This document shows positions 55,256 through 64,000 of a DNA stretch of 64,000 nucleotides, one piece after another. The stretch is from Asparagopsis taxiformis (lineage: Eukaryota > Rhodophyta > Florideophyceae > Bonnemaisoniales > Bonnemaisoniaceae). The notes under the pieces are model-generated. The model had not been told where the DNA came from and searched no databases. It was given only the letters and a program-made list of their open reading frames with translations. Location of the stretch: contig JALQPE010002301.1 of NCBI GenBank assembly GCA_030407315.1, forward strand, positions 1 to 64,000, written 5' to 3'. Made by a program: the position numbers and the translations under genes. How positions within the stretch are numbered: the stretch's first letter is position 1; every line of letters starts with the position of its first letter.

Positions 55256-55576
55256 GTGTCTGAAACACTGAGAGACGGACATTTCGACATCAGAGAGTTG
55301 AACGGTGAGCTTAACGTCTGGCACTGGGTGATGAGTTCAAAATCGGAGGGTATCGAGCGGGCAAAGGAAGCGGTTCAGTCGATATTGAGAGGATTTCGAC
55401 TGATAATTCAGAGCATTGAGTCTGGGATAGAGAGTGCTCAACGAGGAATTGAACAGCTTGGAGAGTTTGCTGCACGTGTGAGAAACGCGTTTCGTATCGT
55501 GGGTTCCCATGTGATTCGCGCCATGAAGATCATGATGCGTACGTTGGACCCGATGGGTTGCCTATGCGGCAAATAG
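55256..55576 (+). CDS. Hypothetical helical ORF, up to 106 aa
   Basis: Open frame with an internal ATG at 55331. The segment GIERAKEAVQSILRGF.. onward looks like one long amphipathic helix, ending CLCGK. No family recognised. Confidence 0.3.
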   Translation: MSETLRDGHFDIRELNGELNVWHWVMSSKSEGIERAKEAVQSILRGFRLIIQSIESGIESAQRGIEQLGEFAARVRNAFRIVGSHVIRAMKIMMRTLDPMGCLCGK

Positions 55577-57446
55577 GCTTTTCCAGAACAGATTATGGCA
55601 AGAAGGTTTGAAAGGGAGAGGGTGTGTGGTATGTCAATACACTTTCTCCGGTACTTGTCGGATAGAAACTACGGGTAATAGCAGCCGTAAAGAACGCAGA
55701 TTGTTGTGCTTGAATAGCATCCACTCTAAACAATGTCGCGTGTGTCGCAGAGGCACGAATCGGCGATAGCCAAGTAGAAGATGGGCGTTTTCCAATAGAC
55801 GACGGGTGGAAAGTTTTCCGCGACAGTGGAACAAACGATGAAAAAAAATTACAGTCAACTGGCTGAAAGCGCACGTCTGTGTTTTCTCAATGCGCGCAGG
55901 TCCGCGCAGCGAGCCATCATACACATCAACAAACATCGAACGCATTCGAGGAGCCAGACTCTTCGCATTGGATCCGTGTTGCTCTTCAGTTCACTCAGCG
56001 TATATAGTGCGGACGCGTACACACGGGCAGAGGGGCGGGGTCAGGGTCGGCGTATCAGCGCGCAACATAACGCGCTGATGTGCGACCATCGGACAGCGCG
56101 ACACAGCAGGGCACAAGTCGTGAATGGCGCACCGCGATGAGGAATCGGGCGACCCGTCAAATTCAACTTGCCATACAGTAGCCACCGCGAGATCTACGGT
56201 GCCAATCGGGGCAAAAGTGTTCTCACATCTCCGCGTGAGTCCAATCTCCTCCCATTCATCGGCCCGCCCCGAAATTGAGGTCGACAATTCATCGCGTCAG
56301 TTCCCGCCGTCTGACGCGACTGCTGTGATCACCCGCGCCAGTTGCGCATTTGGCGTTTACTTGCTGCTGTAGATTGATTGATTGCTGTATAAAAAGTCGC
56401 TGCGCTGCTTACCACGCACTAGACCAATAGTAGCTGCCTGCAGCGCGCACCCACTGCCATCATGGCAGCACGGCGGCCAACTCCGCGCGTTGGTGCCTGC
56501 TTGTCGCCCCGGCGATCGCTGCTCTTCAGTTCCGCTTCGGGCATGTGCAAACGTGCTGCACGCAAATTGGCGCCTCCCATCGATCATGGGATGCAGTCAT
56601 TCGGCGGCATGCTTGTGTCAGCAATACGCGGACACGTGGTCGGCGCGTGTCTAGACTTGCTGGCTGTAGTATGCTGTGATTGAGCGGCAATCACTTTCTC
56701 AATACTTCGATGTGATCTCGCCTAGCATATGCGCTGCATGCGATGCACCGACCCGAGGAATCGCTTTCAACTCTTCAATCTGGTCCTGGAAGCGATTCTT
56801 CGCGCGCGTGCGCGCTCTCGAATGAAGAGCCCGATTCTTCATTTGGAAGCGATTGTTCACTGGAGTGCAATGAAGAATCGCGCTCTTTGTTTGACTGTCT
56901 TTCCGGGGAAGAGTCAAACTGAAGAGTCGATATTGTACGCTGCTGGTCGAACAATCATCCTACGTAAATCTGACCTATCCAAAAAAGCAATAATATATGT
57001 AACGAGAAGGCTGCATGGGGATTCTTCTGTCTGGTACCCGTTTGCTTCCGATAAAGTGCTGTTCACTCTGCAGCCGAAATGAGGAGTCATGTCCTTTCAA
57101 ACAACTGTTTATTTATCGACAATGACCCAACGTTAATGCTGCGCTGGCATCTCGCTATCTCTGCACCGCCTTTTATTCCTGCGGGTATAAAAGTCCCATT
57201 CGAGAAGGTTCTGCTGAAGGCTATTGTTCAAACTTTTCCCTCCATCCGCACCTTCAGCTACTGTCTACCTCCGGATGTTAGCCCTTGCGTTCTATCCTGT
57301 CATCCCCTCCTATGCAACCAACTAGGTAGACACTCTTTGGGGCCTGGGGTACCGCTTTGTTTATACTGCCGGACTGCGCAAAGTCCAGCAGGCGGGGGTT
57401 CTACTTTTAATGCTTGCGCATGTGCTCACATCGCCTCTGGTTGGCG
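55577..57446. other. Intergenic stretch
   Basis: Several short overlapping frames on both strands and none with a motif. GAAGCGATTCTTC / AATGAAGA-type short repeats occur at about 56785-56930. Nothing else supported. Confidence 0.35.
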
Positions 57447-58169
57447 TTATCGAGGTTGGCTTGAACCACATTTTTGACACATGCCTCTCTACAAGTTGAG
57501 GAAAGAAGAAGCATCACACAGAAAAGTTAGTCAAATGCGGCGGGAGAAATCTCCGGTCCACTCGTTCAAGATTGCACGGAAACTTACATGAGAAGATAGA
57601 GCATTGTCCATGTATCGTTTGAAATTGCACTTGCAACCACTACATGAGAAAACGGTAGGGCGTTTTCCCTTACGATCACGATGTGACTCCTTACACGCTT
57701 TGGAATTGAGAAAGTAGCCACAAGTCCTGCATTGTGCGGGCTTGTTATCTACTTCCTGTTGGCTAGTCTTTCCATGGGCGTTTTTCCTGTAAGTGTTGTA
57801 CAGCATGACGCGTCTCATTCTTACTCTGCGCTGAAAGGCTAGTCTTGCCTTTTGCAAATGCACAGCGCGTAGATGAGGATGTTTCTCGATGCAGGCAGCA
57901 GCTTGGTGTGAAATTTGCTTGGCGCACTCATTGTAAAGCGCTTCGTTGGCCTGTTCCTCCAGTTTCTTCTCACATGATTGCACTGCGCGTCGCATAGCGG
58001 CCTTCTGTTTCTCCGAAACGAAAACGCGCGGGGTGGCCGGCGGCTGTAGGGTTGGGATTTGGTGCTGTCGTGGCGTCTGGTCAGGGTCACGGAGAGGCGG
58101 GAAGCTTGGCTCGACAGGTCGAGAGGGCGCGGTTGCAGAGCGTGTGCGGGAATAAATGGAAGGTGCCAT
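57447..58169 (-). CDS. Zinc-finger protein resembling copia ORF1, probably one intron
   Basis: 212-codon ORF from ATG 58169. A disordered Pro/Arg N-terminus is followed by a basic helical middle and a C-terminal metal-binding region: C147, C150, C159, H163, then C176, C179, C181, H194. CRTCGYFLNS parallels CHHCNVFLNS of the Copia-B ORF1, and both follow a basic helical stretch. A strong donor GTAAGT directly follows H194. Acceptor TTGTAG (57489) gives a 99-nt intron and a short last exon reading RGMCQKCGSSQPR, stop at 57447, which adds two Cys. Without splicing the frame ends at 57531. Possible host relative or domesticated copy of the retroelement ORF; function unknown. Confidence 0.55.
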
Positions 58170-58375
58170 GGGTGAGTGGTTCTCGTTGAATACAGCCAGA
58201 GGTGTGTGTGAGCTACCGAGAGTTGTTGCAGGATGAAGCGAGAAATGCCTCGGTAAGGACTGGCATTCGGGGTTTTATACACTTTGATCGAGGCGGAAGT
58301 CGGGTGATAGCGGGCTTTCGTACGGCGGCAGGTCGGGTGGAACTGGTAGGTTTTCTGGTGTGTTTTCTGGATAAC

Positions 58376-59010
58376 GGTAATGAACAAGTAAAATGGAGTA
58401 GGTTTGATTGTCGTGTTTGTGATGTGTAAAGTTGACTACGCCTTGGGTTACATGAAAAGTGTGCGATTTGAAGCGATATTCACTGTGTCGAAGAATAATA
58501 ATTGGTGTAACGGGGAAAGAGATTGCTTCATGATTGTGTCGGCGGTGCTGGAAGAGAGAAATGACGTTTACCAAAACTGCAAAGGGCATTCATCGCGTCA
58601 GTACACCACAAATGGCTTTCGAAAAGACGATGTTTCCGCGATGCCGGCGCCAACCGAAGCTATTTCACATGCACGACAGGAGCACGACTAGATAGCGGCG
58701 CTGAACAAGAAAAATGGAGTGGGTTTGGTTGTCGTGTTTGTGATGTGTGTAGTTGATTGGGGCTTGGATCGCATGAAAAACCTGCGATTTGAAGCCGTAT
58801 TCACTGTATCGAAGAACAGTTGGTGCAACACGGAAAGAGAATGCCCCATGCTTGTGTCGGCGGTGCTGAAAGAGAGAAATGAAGTTTACCAAAACTAGAA
58901 AGAGCATTCATCACATGAGTACACTACAAACGGCCCATGAACAACGGCAAGGCTATGCGAAGGCGGCACCGACCGAGGCCAATGCTACGCGCACGACAGG
59001 AGCACGCGGC
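58376..59010 (+). repeat. Tandem duplication, about 320-bp unit, two copies
   Basis: 58376-58697 and 58698-59010. Both read GAACAAG.AAAATGGAGT.GGTTT..TTGTCGTGTTTGTGATGTGT.. and later GTGTCGGCGGTGCTG and GCACGACAGGAGCACG. Identity is about 80% by eye. No intact ORF is shared between the copies. Confidence 0.7.
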
Positions 59011-59306
59011 GTCTTTCCGCATCGGCGAGTGGAAATCCACGAACAGGACATATACGGCGCACTGATGGCCGTGGACCGCCGCAACGAAGGCGGTCTACCC
59101 TCGAGGGTACTCTCCATTGGCTGTTGGCAGTGTGGAATGGACGCGTGCAACTCGCACGTGCCGGTCGATCATCATAATCGAATCCCAATTGGATCACGCC
59201 ACGTTCAAAAAACCGCTTCTCGAAATCCGTTTATCACACGTGTGCCTCGACTCCCCACCGCAGCTCCGATCGCAGTTGATGCGTCCCGAACAACCAGTGT
59301 TCACTG

Positions 59307-60707
59307 ATGGCCGAACAAACTCCGCAGCCTCGATCGTTCCCCGATGGCTTCATGTGGGGCACCGCGACAGCCTCCTTCCAGATCGAGGGCGGCGCCGACG
59401 ATCGGCAAGATTCTATCTGGGATACCTTTTGCGCGGCCCCCGGTAAGGTGCACTCCGGCGATACCGGAAAGGTTGCCTGCGATCATTACAACAAATTTCG
59501 CCAAGATGTCGGGCTCATTCGTTCGCTCAACACCCCGTATTATCGATTTTCCATCTCATGGCCGCGCTTGATGACGTTTGAAGACGGTGTTTGCACGGGC
59601 ATCAACCCAACCGGTCGCCAGTTCTACAATAATCTCATCGATGCGCTCTTAGAAAACAATATCGCGCCTGTCGCCACATTGTACCATTGGGACCTCCCGG
59701 AGCAGATCCAGCGTCTCGGAGGTTGGGAACATCGCCCCGTTGTAGATTTGTTCCGTCAGTACGCTACCGCTTGTTTTGAATGCTTTGCCGATAGAGTCAA
59801 ACACTGGATCACCCTCAATGAACCCTGGTGCAGCTCCGTCCTTGGCTACGAAGTGGGGGAACATGCGCCCGGGATCACAGATGCGCCTGGGGTGAAAGTC
59901 TACGTCGTTGCGCATCATTTGTTACTGGCGCATGCGAATGCCGTGCGCGCTTTCAAGCAAAACTTTTCAGACACAAATGGTCGCATCGGGATCACCCTGA
60001 ATAGCAACTGGACAGAGCCGATCAACGAGGCGTGTGTCGAGGGCGCTGAACGCGCCATCCAGTTTGAGCTCGGATGGTTTGCCGATCCAATTTACTTTGG
60101 TGACTATCCTGCGGTGATGAAGGAAAGGGTCGGACAGAGACTGCCAGTATTCTCCGATGACGAGAAGGAAATGCTCAAGGGCAGCTCGGATTTCTTCGGA
60201 CTCAATCATTACTCCACTTCCTACTGTTCGGGTGACATGCAAGCGCACGCGGACAACGTGAGCTATTGGGCCGATAGAGGCACGCTGACAAAGAATGCCG
60301 ATGATTGGGAGGTGACGCATATGGGATGGCCGATTGTGCCGTGGGGTTTCGAGAAACTGTTGCGCCATATTCAGAAGCGCTATAATCCGCGCGGTGGAAT
60401 CATCGTCACCGAGAATGGACTAGCTGCCGAGGAGGATTCGCTGGAGCAGATGCGCAGCAATACGTCAAGGATCGCGTTCTACACAGGCTATATCGGAGCA
60501 CTATGGCAAGCAATGCAGGGTGACGACGGCGCAGACGTGCGTGGCTACTTCCTGTGGAGTCTTATGGATAACTTTGAATGGGCTTTTGGTTACTCGAAAC
60601 GATTCGGCTTGTTTCATGTCGATTACAATAGTTTGGAACGAACGCCCAAACCTGCCGTCCGTTGGTACGCAGATGTTGTTGAAAAGAATTCGCTGCCAGC
60701 TGAATAG
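59307..60707 (+). CDS. Beta-glucosidase, glycoside hydrolase family 1
   Basis: Intact, intronless 466-aa protein of normal GH1 length. The N-terminal signature FPDGFMWGTATASFQIEGG is at residues 11-29. The acid/base Glu is E172 in TLNEP and the nucleophile E369 in VTENG; ENGLAAEED and WSLMDNFEWAFGYSKRFGL complete the aglycone-side motifs. It is a retaining (beta/alpha)8 hydrolase acting on beta-glucosides or related glycosides; the exact substrate cannot be read from the sequence. No signal peptide, so cytosolic is likely. The gene converges on the hAT-like ORF with 204 bases between stops. Confidence 0.95.
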   Translation: MAEQTPQPRSFPDGFMWGTATASFQIEGGADDRQDSIWDTFCAAPGKVHSGDTGKVACDHYNKFRQDVGLIRSLNTPYYRFSISWPRLMTFEDGVCTGINPTGRQFYNNLIDALLENNIAPVATLYHWDLPEQIQRLGGWEHRPVVDLFRQYATACFECFADRVKHWITLNEPWCSSVLGYEVGEHAPGITDAPGVKVYVVAHHLLLAHANAVRAFKQNFSDTNGRIGITLNSNWTEPINEACVEGAERAIQFELGWFADPIYFGDYPAVMKERVGQRLPVFSDDEKEMLKGSSDFFGLNHYSTSYCSGDMQAHADNVSYWADRGTLTKNADDWEVTHMGWPIVPWGFEKLLRHIQKRYNPRGGIIVTENGLAAEEDSLEQMRSNTSRIAFYTGYIGALWQAMQGDDGADVRGYFLWSLMDNFEWAFGYSKRFGLFHVDYNSLERTPKPAVRWYADVVEKNSLPAE

Positions 60708-60911
60708 ATTGCGGGCGTGAAAGTTTCAAGCCGGCGGTGTGAGCTCGGAAATATAGCCGGGAACATACCCCAGTCAGTTCATGCTCTACACAGAGATGAC
60801 TCATGGATTAGATAGTCGATTTCTCGAATAAGATAACATATTAGACTTCATACTGACGCCAATTCGCGCTGCGTCATTGCTAGAAAAAATTGCTACGGTT
60901 TGCTTTGTCAT

Positions 60912-63674
60912 TCAGGCCACAAACAACTCGGGACACATCTCGCGAAGTCGATCCTCTCTTTCCACGGTAACTTCTTCCTCTTCCTCGACATCCTCCTCCT
61001 CACCGGACACGCCTCTCATGTCGGCGACAACCGCTTTGGTCGCATTTTCGTGCAAAAACACCAAGTCTGCTGCCGGCACCACACGCTCCCGATCTCTTCG
61101 AACTTGAATGCCCTCCACTCCGAAAATGCGCTCCGCTTTAATGTGGCCACCAGGAGTTCCCACAACTTTTCTGAAAAGCGACGCAACATCAGGGAATAAG
61201 TCTTCGTGAAATCGCCACCACGCCAGACATTCTTCCCGTCCAGCTCCTCGTTGAATACTCTTCTTGAATGTGCGAAACTTTCCCAGTTGTCCTGCCAACA
61301 TTTGTCGCATTTTCCAGTCGGCACCTGGTGAAAACGTCTCCGCAAACAGACCGGTTTCGGGCGGATCACAATCGACAACCGGTGGTTCGACGCCCTGTGT
61401 GCGCGCTGCCGCCATGCGTGGAATGATTATGTCACGATCGTAGCAATTCAGTACTTCCAATACTTGAGATCTTGTCGCTTCATCAGTTTCAGGCTGTGTT
61501 CCCAGGCGCCGTCGACCAACTAAACATTTCCTCAGGCTCACCAGACAACCTAGCGAACAGAAGCGCGGATCCAGTGCGAGCGCCATGAGTAAATTTGCTT
61601 TCTCCGGGATGTATGTTACAAGCGGATGAAGTTCTGGCCAGAGATCTGAAAGCACACCATGCAAAAGATATGCTTCCAGAACATGAACTGCATCCGTATT
61701 ACCCTCGCCATCGTCTTGTCGAACTTGCAACTCCTTGAGATATTCATTGAGTTCTTCTCGAGTGGTTTGAACAACACCCGACGCCTCTAGGGACTCTAGA
61801 CGATTGCATACCGACAGAGCCAAGTTCACTATACGCATCACTGCGTCTGACATTGTTTCCCATCCAGCGACATCCATCGCTTCCCGAAATCTGCCTAGTG
61901 CACGAGTTACACCGTGAATGATGAGCCAATGCTCGTCAAGAAGTATCTCACGACGCGATTCTTCCATTTCGAGGAATTGATTAAGCGGCTCAACAAAACC
62001 TGTCATTCTCTCCCATGTTTGAAGGAGCGACATGGAGCATCCTTTCACCCAAGGCACAGGTAGAGGTGTATGTGGATCTGTGACAGCTGCAAGTCTTGCA
62101 AATTCCGCACGACACTCGCGATCATCTAGATGCCGTACGACACGTGCTACTATAGCTGCGGTACTCTGCACCGTTGCGTCTCGCTCGCCATGCAATGTCA
62201 AATCATCAGTTGCTTGCATGCCACATATCCGCGCCCCAGCACGCGCTATACATGATAGCATGCATGGAGTCTCAAAGATAGTGTCGTCGGTGAGATTATG
62301 CGACGCATGGACGATGGCAAAGACGCGATCCGATAGATGAAACTCGTCGAGAAGTCCAGGAAGCTCGTTAGATGATCGGATGATGCCAAGGTTAGCATGG
62401 CGCCACGTCCATTCACTATCGATGAAGTGCGCATTGAGTGCGAGGACGGACGGTGTTTCCCGCCAGACATCCAGCGTCAGCGAAACTGCAGATGCAGACG
62501 ATATCAGCGATCGCACTGTTGTCGTCACTTCCGCCCGCAGCTGCGGGAGAATATCACAAGTAAGCTGCTCTTTCGAAGGCGGTGCCGATTTCAAGATTCG
62601 AACCATAGCCCAATTCTGCAACATCTCCGGCGGAATCAGAGACTTACATATCGCTATTGCTACGTCATGTTCAAAGTGAGGCACATGTTCCACCCGACGC
62701 CGCTTCGCACGATGATGATCAGACCCGTCTTGACTTTGTTCAGTAGTTGGAGACGGACTCGGATCAGACTTTACAGGCGGTAGCGATAGGCGTCGCTTAT
62801 GCCGAAAAGGGCGTCCCTGCTCGTCGCGCTTCACAGCCCGACCCGCTGGCAAACTCGGTGCTCGCTGCACTGGCTGTTTCTCGAGTAAATTGCGCAAGGC
62901 TCGAAGTAGAAGTGGATGACTTCGCTGTGCATGGTTGAACAACGCGCTTGTACCTCCAGCAGCCGTCTCTCTAGACCTCGCCACAAAGCCCCGTATGCGA
63001 CAAATTTTGGCCGCCTTGCCTTCTTCCCCTTCGCCAGATAATTCTTGCCGGATACTCGCAGCAGCGGACGGGGAAATGGGATCTGGGATACAAATGGTAC
63101 AGCGGACAAACGAGAGAGTGGGTGAACGGGTGAAGAAGGGGGTGAAAAACGCCATGGCAGGCCCGATGCGACGGGTAGACGCGGATTGGAGCGCCTTGAA
63201 ACGACTGTGCAGATGGGTCAAATGTGCGGCTGTGTCATCGGTGCGGCGAGAAAGGAGGGCATCGGATGGGGTGTCTGGGAGGTCGGAGGGTAGGGGCACG
63301 GCAGAAGAGGGGATGGAAGGCACGATGGGGAGTGCAACAGCATCTGGAGCAGGTGGTGCCGTTGTGGGCGGCGCAAATGTGTCGGGCGACGCATCGGATA
63401 TAATCTGTGGCGCTGCAACGATGGGCGTGGCGACGGACGGCGGAACGGATGTCTGCTCGGGCGGCGCGGTTGCGGACGGGGCGGCTGCGGGTAAATTGGT
63501 TGGCGAAAGAGATGGCGCAGTGTCGGTTGCCGTTGGGTCTGCTACCGGCACGCGCGCTGTTGATGGTGAAGTTGGCATCGCGTGTGCGAAGCGTAACGGT
63601 AGTTGAAGATGCGTGGAGTGTACCACAGTTTTCGCCGAGTGTCTGATGTTGTTAGCGCGCCGAGTGTAGTACAT
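60912..63674 (-). CDS. hAT-like transposase-derived protein, possibly domesticated
   Basis: Intact 920-aa ORF; M33 (MPTSPSTARV) is an alternative start. Residues 35-140 are a Pro/Ala/Thr-rich linker. A BED-type zinc finger is suggested by C192, C195, H248 and H253. The RNase H-like core keeps the first Asp (D402 in LTLDVW), but where hAT enzymes have a DNA..N motif the sequence is IVHASHN (H456), and the CxxH that should follow is CIAR (475-478). The C-terminal dimerisation region is clear: ECLAWWRFHEDLFPDVASL, then HIKAERIFGVEGIQVRRDR. It ends in an acidic run. An intact long frame with lost catalytic residues suggests a host gene derived from a transposase. No terminal repeats seen. Confidence 0.75.
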   Translation of the reverse strand: MYYTRRANNIRHSAKTVVHSTHLQLPLRFAHAMPTSPSTARVPVADPTATDTAPSLSPTNLPAAAPSATAPPEQTSVPPSVATPIVAAPQIISDASPDTFAPPTTAPPAPDAVALPIVPSIPSSAVPLPSDLPDTPSDALLSRRTDDTAAHLTHLHSRFKALQSASTRRIGPAMAFFTPFFTRSPTLSFVRCTICIPDPISPSAAASIRQELSGEGEEGKAAKICRIRGFVARSRETAAGGTSALFNHAQRSHPLLLRALRNLLEKQPVQRAPSLPAGRAVKRDEQGRPFRHKRRLSLPPVKSDPSPSPTTEQSQDGSDHHRAKRRRVEHVPHFEHDVAIAICKSLIPPEMLQNWAMVRILKSAPPSKEQLTCDILPQLRAEVTTTVRSLISSASAVSLTLDVWRETPSVLALNAHFIDSEWTWRHANLGIIRSSNELPGLLDEFHLSDRVFAIVHASHNLTDDTIFETPCMLSCIARAGARICGMQATDDLTLHGERDATVQSTAAIVARVVRHLDDRECRAEFARLAAVTDPHTPLPVPWVKGCSMSLLQTWERMTGFVEPLNQFLEMEESRREILLDEHWLIIHGVTRALGRFREAMDVAGWETMSDAVMRIVNLALSVCNRLESLEASGVVQTTREELNEYLKELQVRQDDGEGNTDAVHVLEAYLLHGVLSDLWPELHPLVTYIPEKANLLMALALDPRFCSLGCLVSLRKCLVGRRRLGTQPETDEATRSQVLEVLNCYDRDIIIPRMAAARTQGVEPPVVDCDPPETGLFAETFSPGADWKMRQMLAGQLGKFRTFKKSIQRGAGREECLAWWRFHEDLFPDVASLFRKVVGTPGGHIKAERIFGVEGIQVRRDRERVVPAADLVFLHENATKAVVADMRGVSGEEEDVEEEEEVTVEREDRLREMCPELFVA

Positions 63675-64000
63675 TTTCTGTTGTTGTCGAGTTTATCGCT
63701 CGGTGCGGATCTCGTTCAGATTTCTGATCTCATTTCCCAATTTTGATCCAATAGCGAAAATATATGTAGTTGCAAATTTTTCAAAAGAATTGGTGCATAT
63801 CTAATTCAATTTGTTCAGGACGTTAGATCCTTGCAGAGCTACAGCTTGCGCAAAGAAATGTACCTCGGGCTAGAATTGAAGGTCGATTGCGACAGTGTGC
63901 CGCCATGCTGCATGAGTTACTTTGATGTCACTATCTATCTAGCTAGCTATAAACTAAAGGTACGACGAAAAACAACGATGTGAAAGAAAGAAAAAAACAT
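63675..64000. other. Right edge, nothing supported
   Basis: A/T-rich, with short CTAG repeats (ATCTAGCTAGCTATA at about 63938). No ORF. Confidence 0.4.

Overview
The window is nuclear DNA from a eukaryote. Introns are few and short (82-99 nt candidates with GT..AG ends), there are no operons, and much of the sequence is transposable elements. A red alga is my best guess, from the copia-rich, intron-poor layout, the NB-ARC/WD40 gene type and the mix of host genes. Nothing in the sequence proves this.

1-29 kb is a nested and rearranged repeat block. A decayed Ty1/copia element (Copia-A; LTRs 344-757 and 21788-22199) sits inside a degraded DPPY-type methyltransferase gene (MTase-2). Two almost identical 6603-bp copia elements (Copia-B1, 6178-12780, minus; Copia-B2, 22560-29162, plus) lie in opposite orientation and enclose a 9.8-kb segment. 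The target-site duplications are swapped: B1 is flanked by TCCTT and CAATC, B2 by AAGGA and GATTG. Copia-A's own AGCTG duplication is also split across the segment. Flipping 12781-22559 repairs all three pairs, makes Copia-A whole and rejoins two interrupted genes. The segment has therefore been inverted by recombination between the two B copies, or was misassembled across them.

The inverted segment carries two divergent methyltransferase genes of the permuted (motif IV before motif I) amino-methyltransferase type. Both are broken. Between them is an intact 791-aa ORF with a DUF7869-like, DDD-transposase-like core. This trio is the best candidate for an undescribed mobile or epigenetic system.

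The Copia-B and Copia-C elements have unusual 5' ends: a primer site matching the anticodon arm of initiator tRNA-Met, an antisense tRNA-like sequence, a short intron whose removal appears to create the AUG, and an extra two-zinc-finger ORF ahead of gag-pol.

29-32 kb holds short repeats, hairpins and a pyrimidine-rich tract, then a gene fragment cut by the LTR of Copia-C (32091 to about 36312, 3'-truncated). 36.3-42.4 kb is gene-poor and full of degenerate repeats. 42.9-46.4 kb is a decayed NB-ARC plus WD40 gene. Two unknown ORFs follow, then a 5'-truncated divergent copia (Copia-D, about 49.6-52.9 kb).

53-64 kb is a more ordinary genic region: a membrane-anchored trypsin-like protease with one intron, a zinc-finger gene resembling the copia accessory ORF, an intact GH1 beta-glucosidase, and an intact hAT-like ORF that has lost expected catalytic residues.
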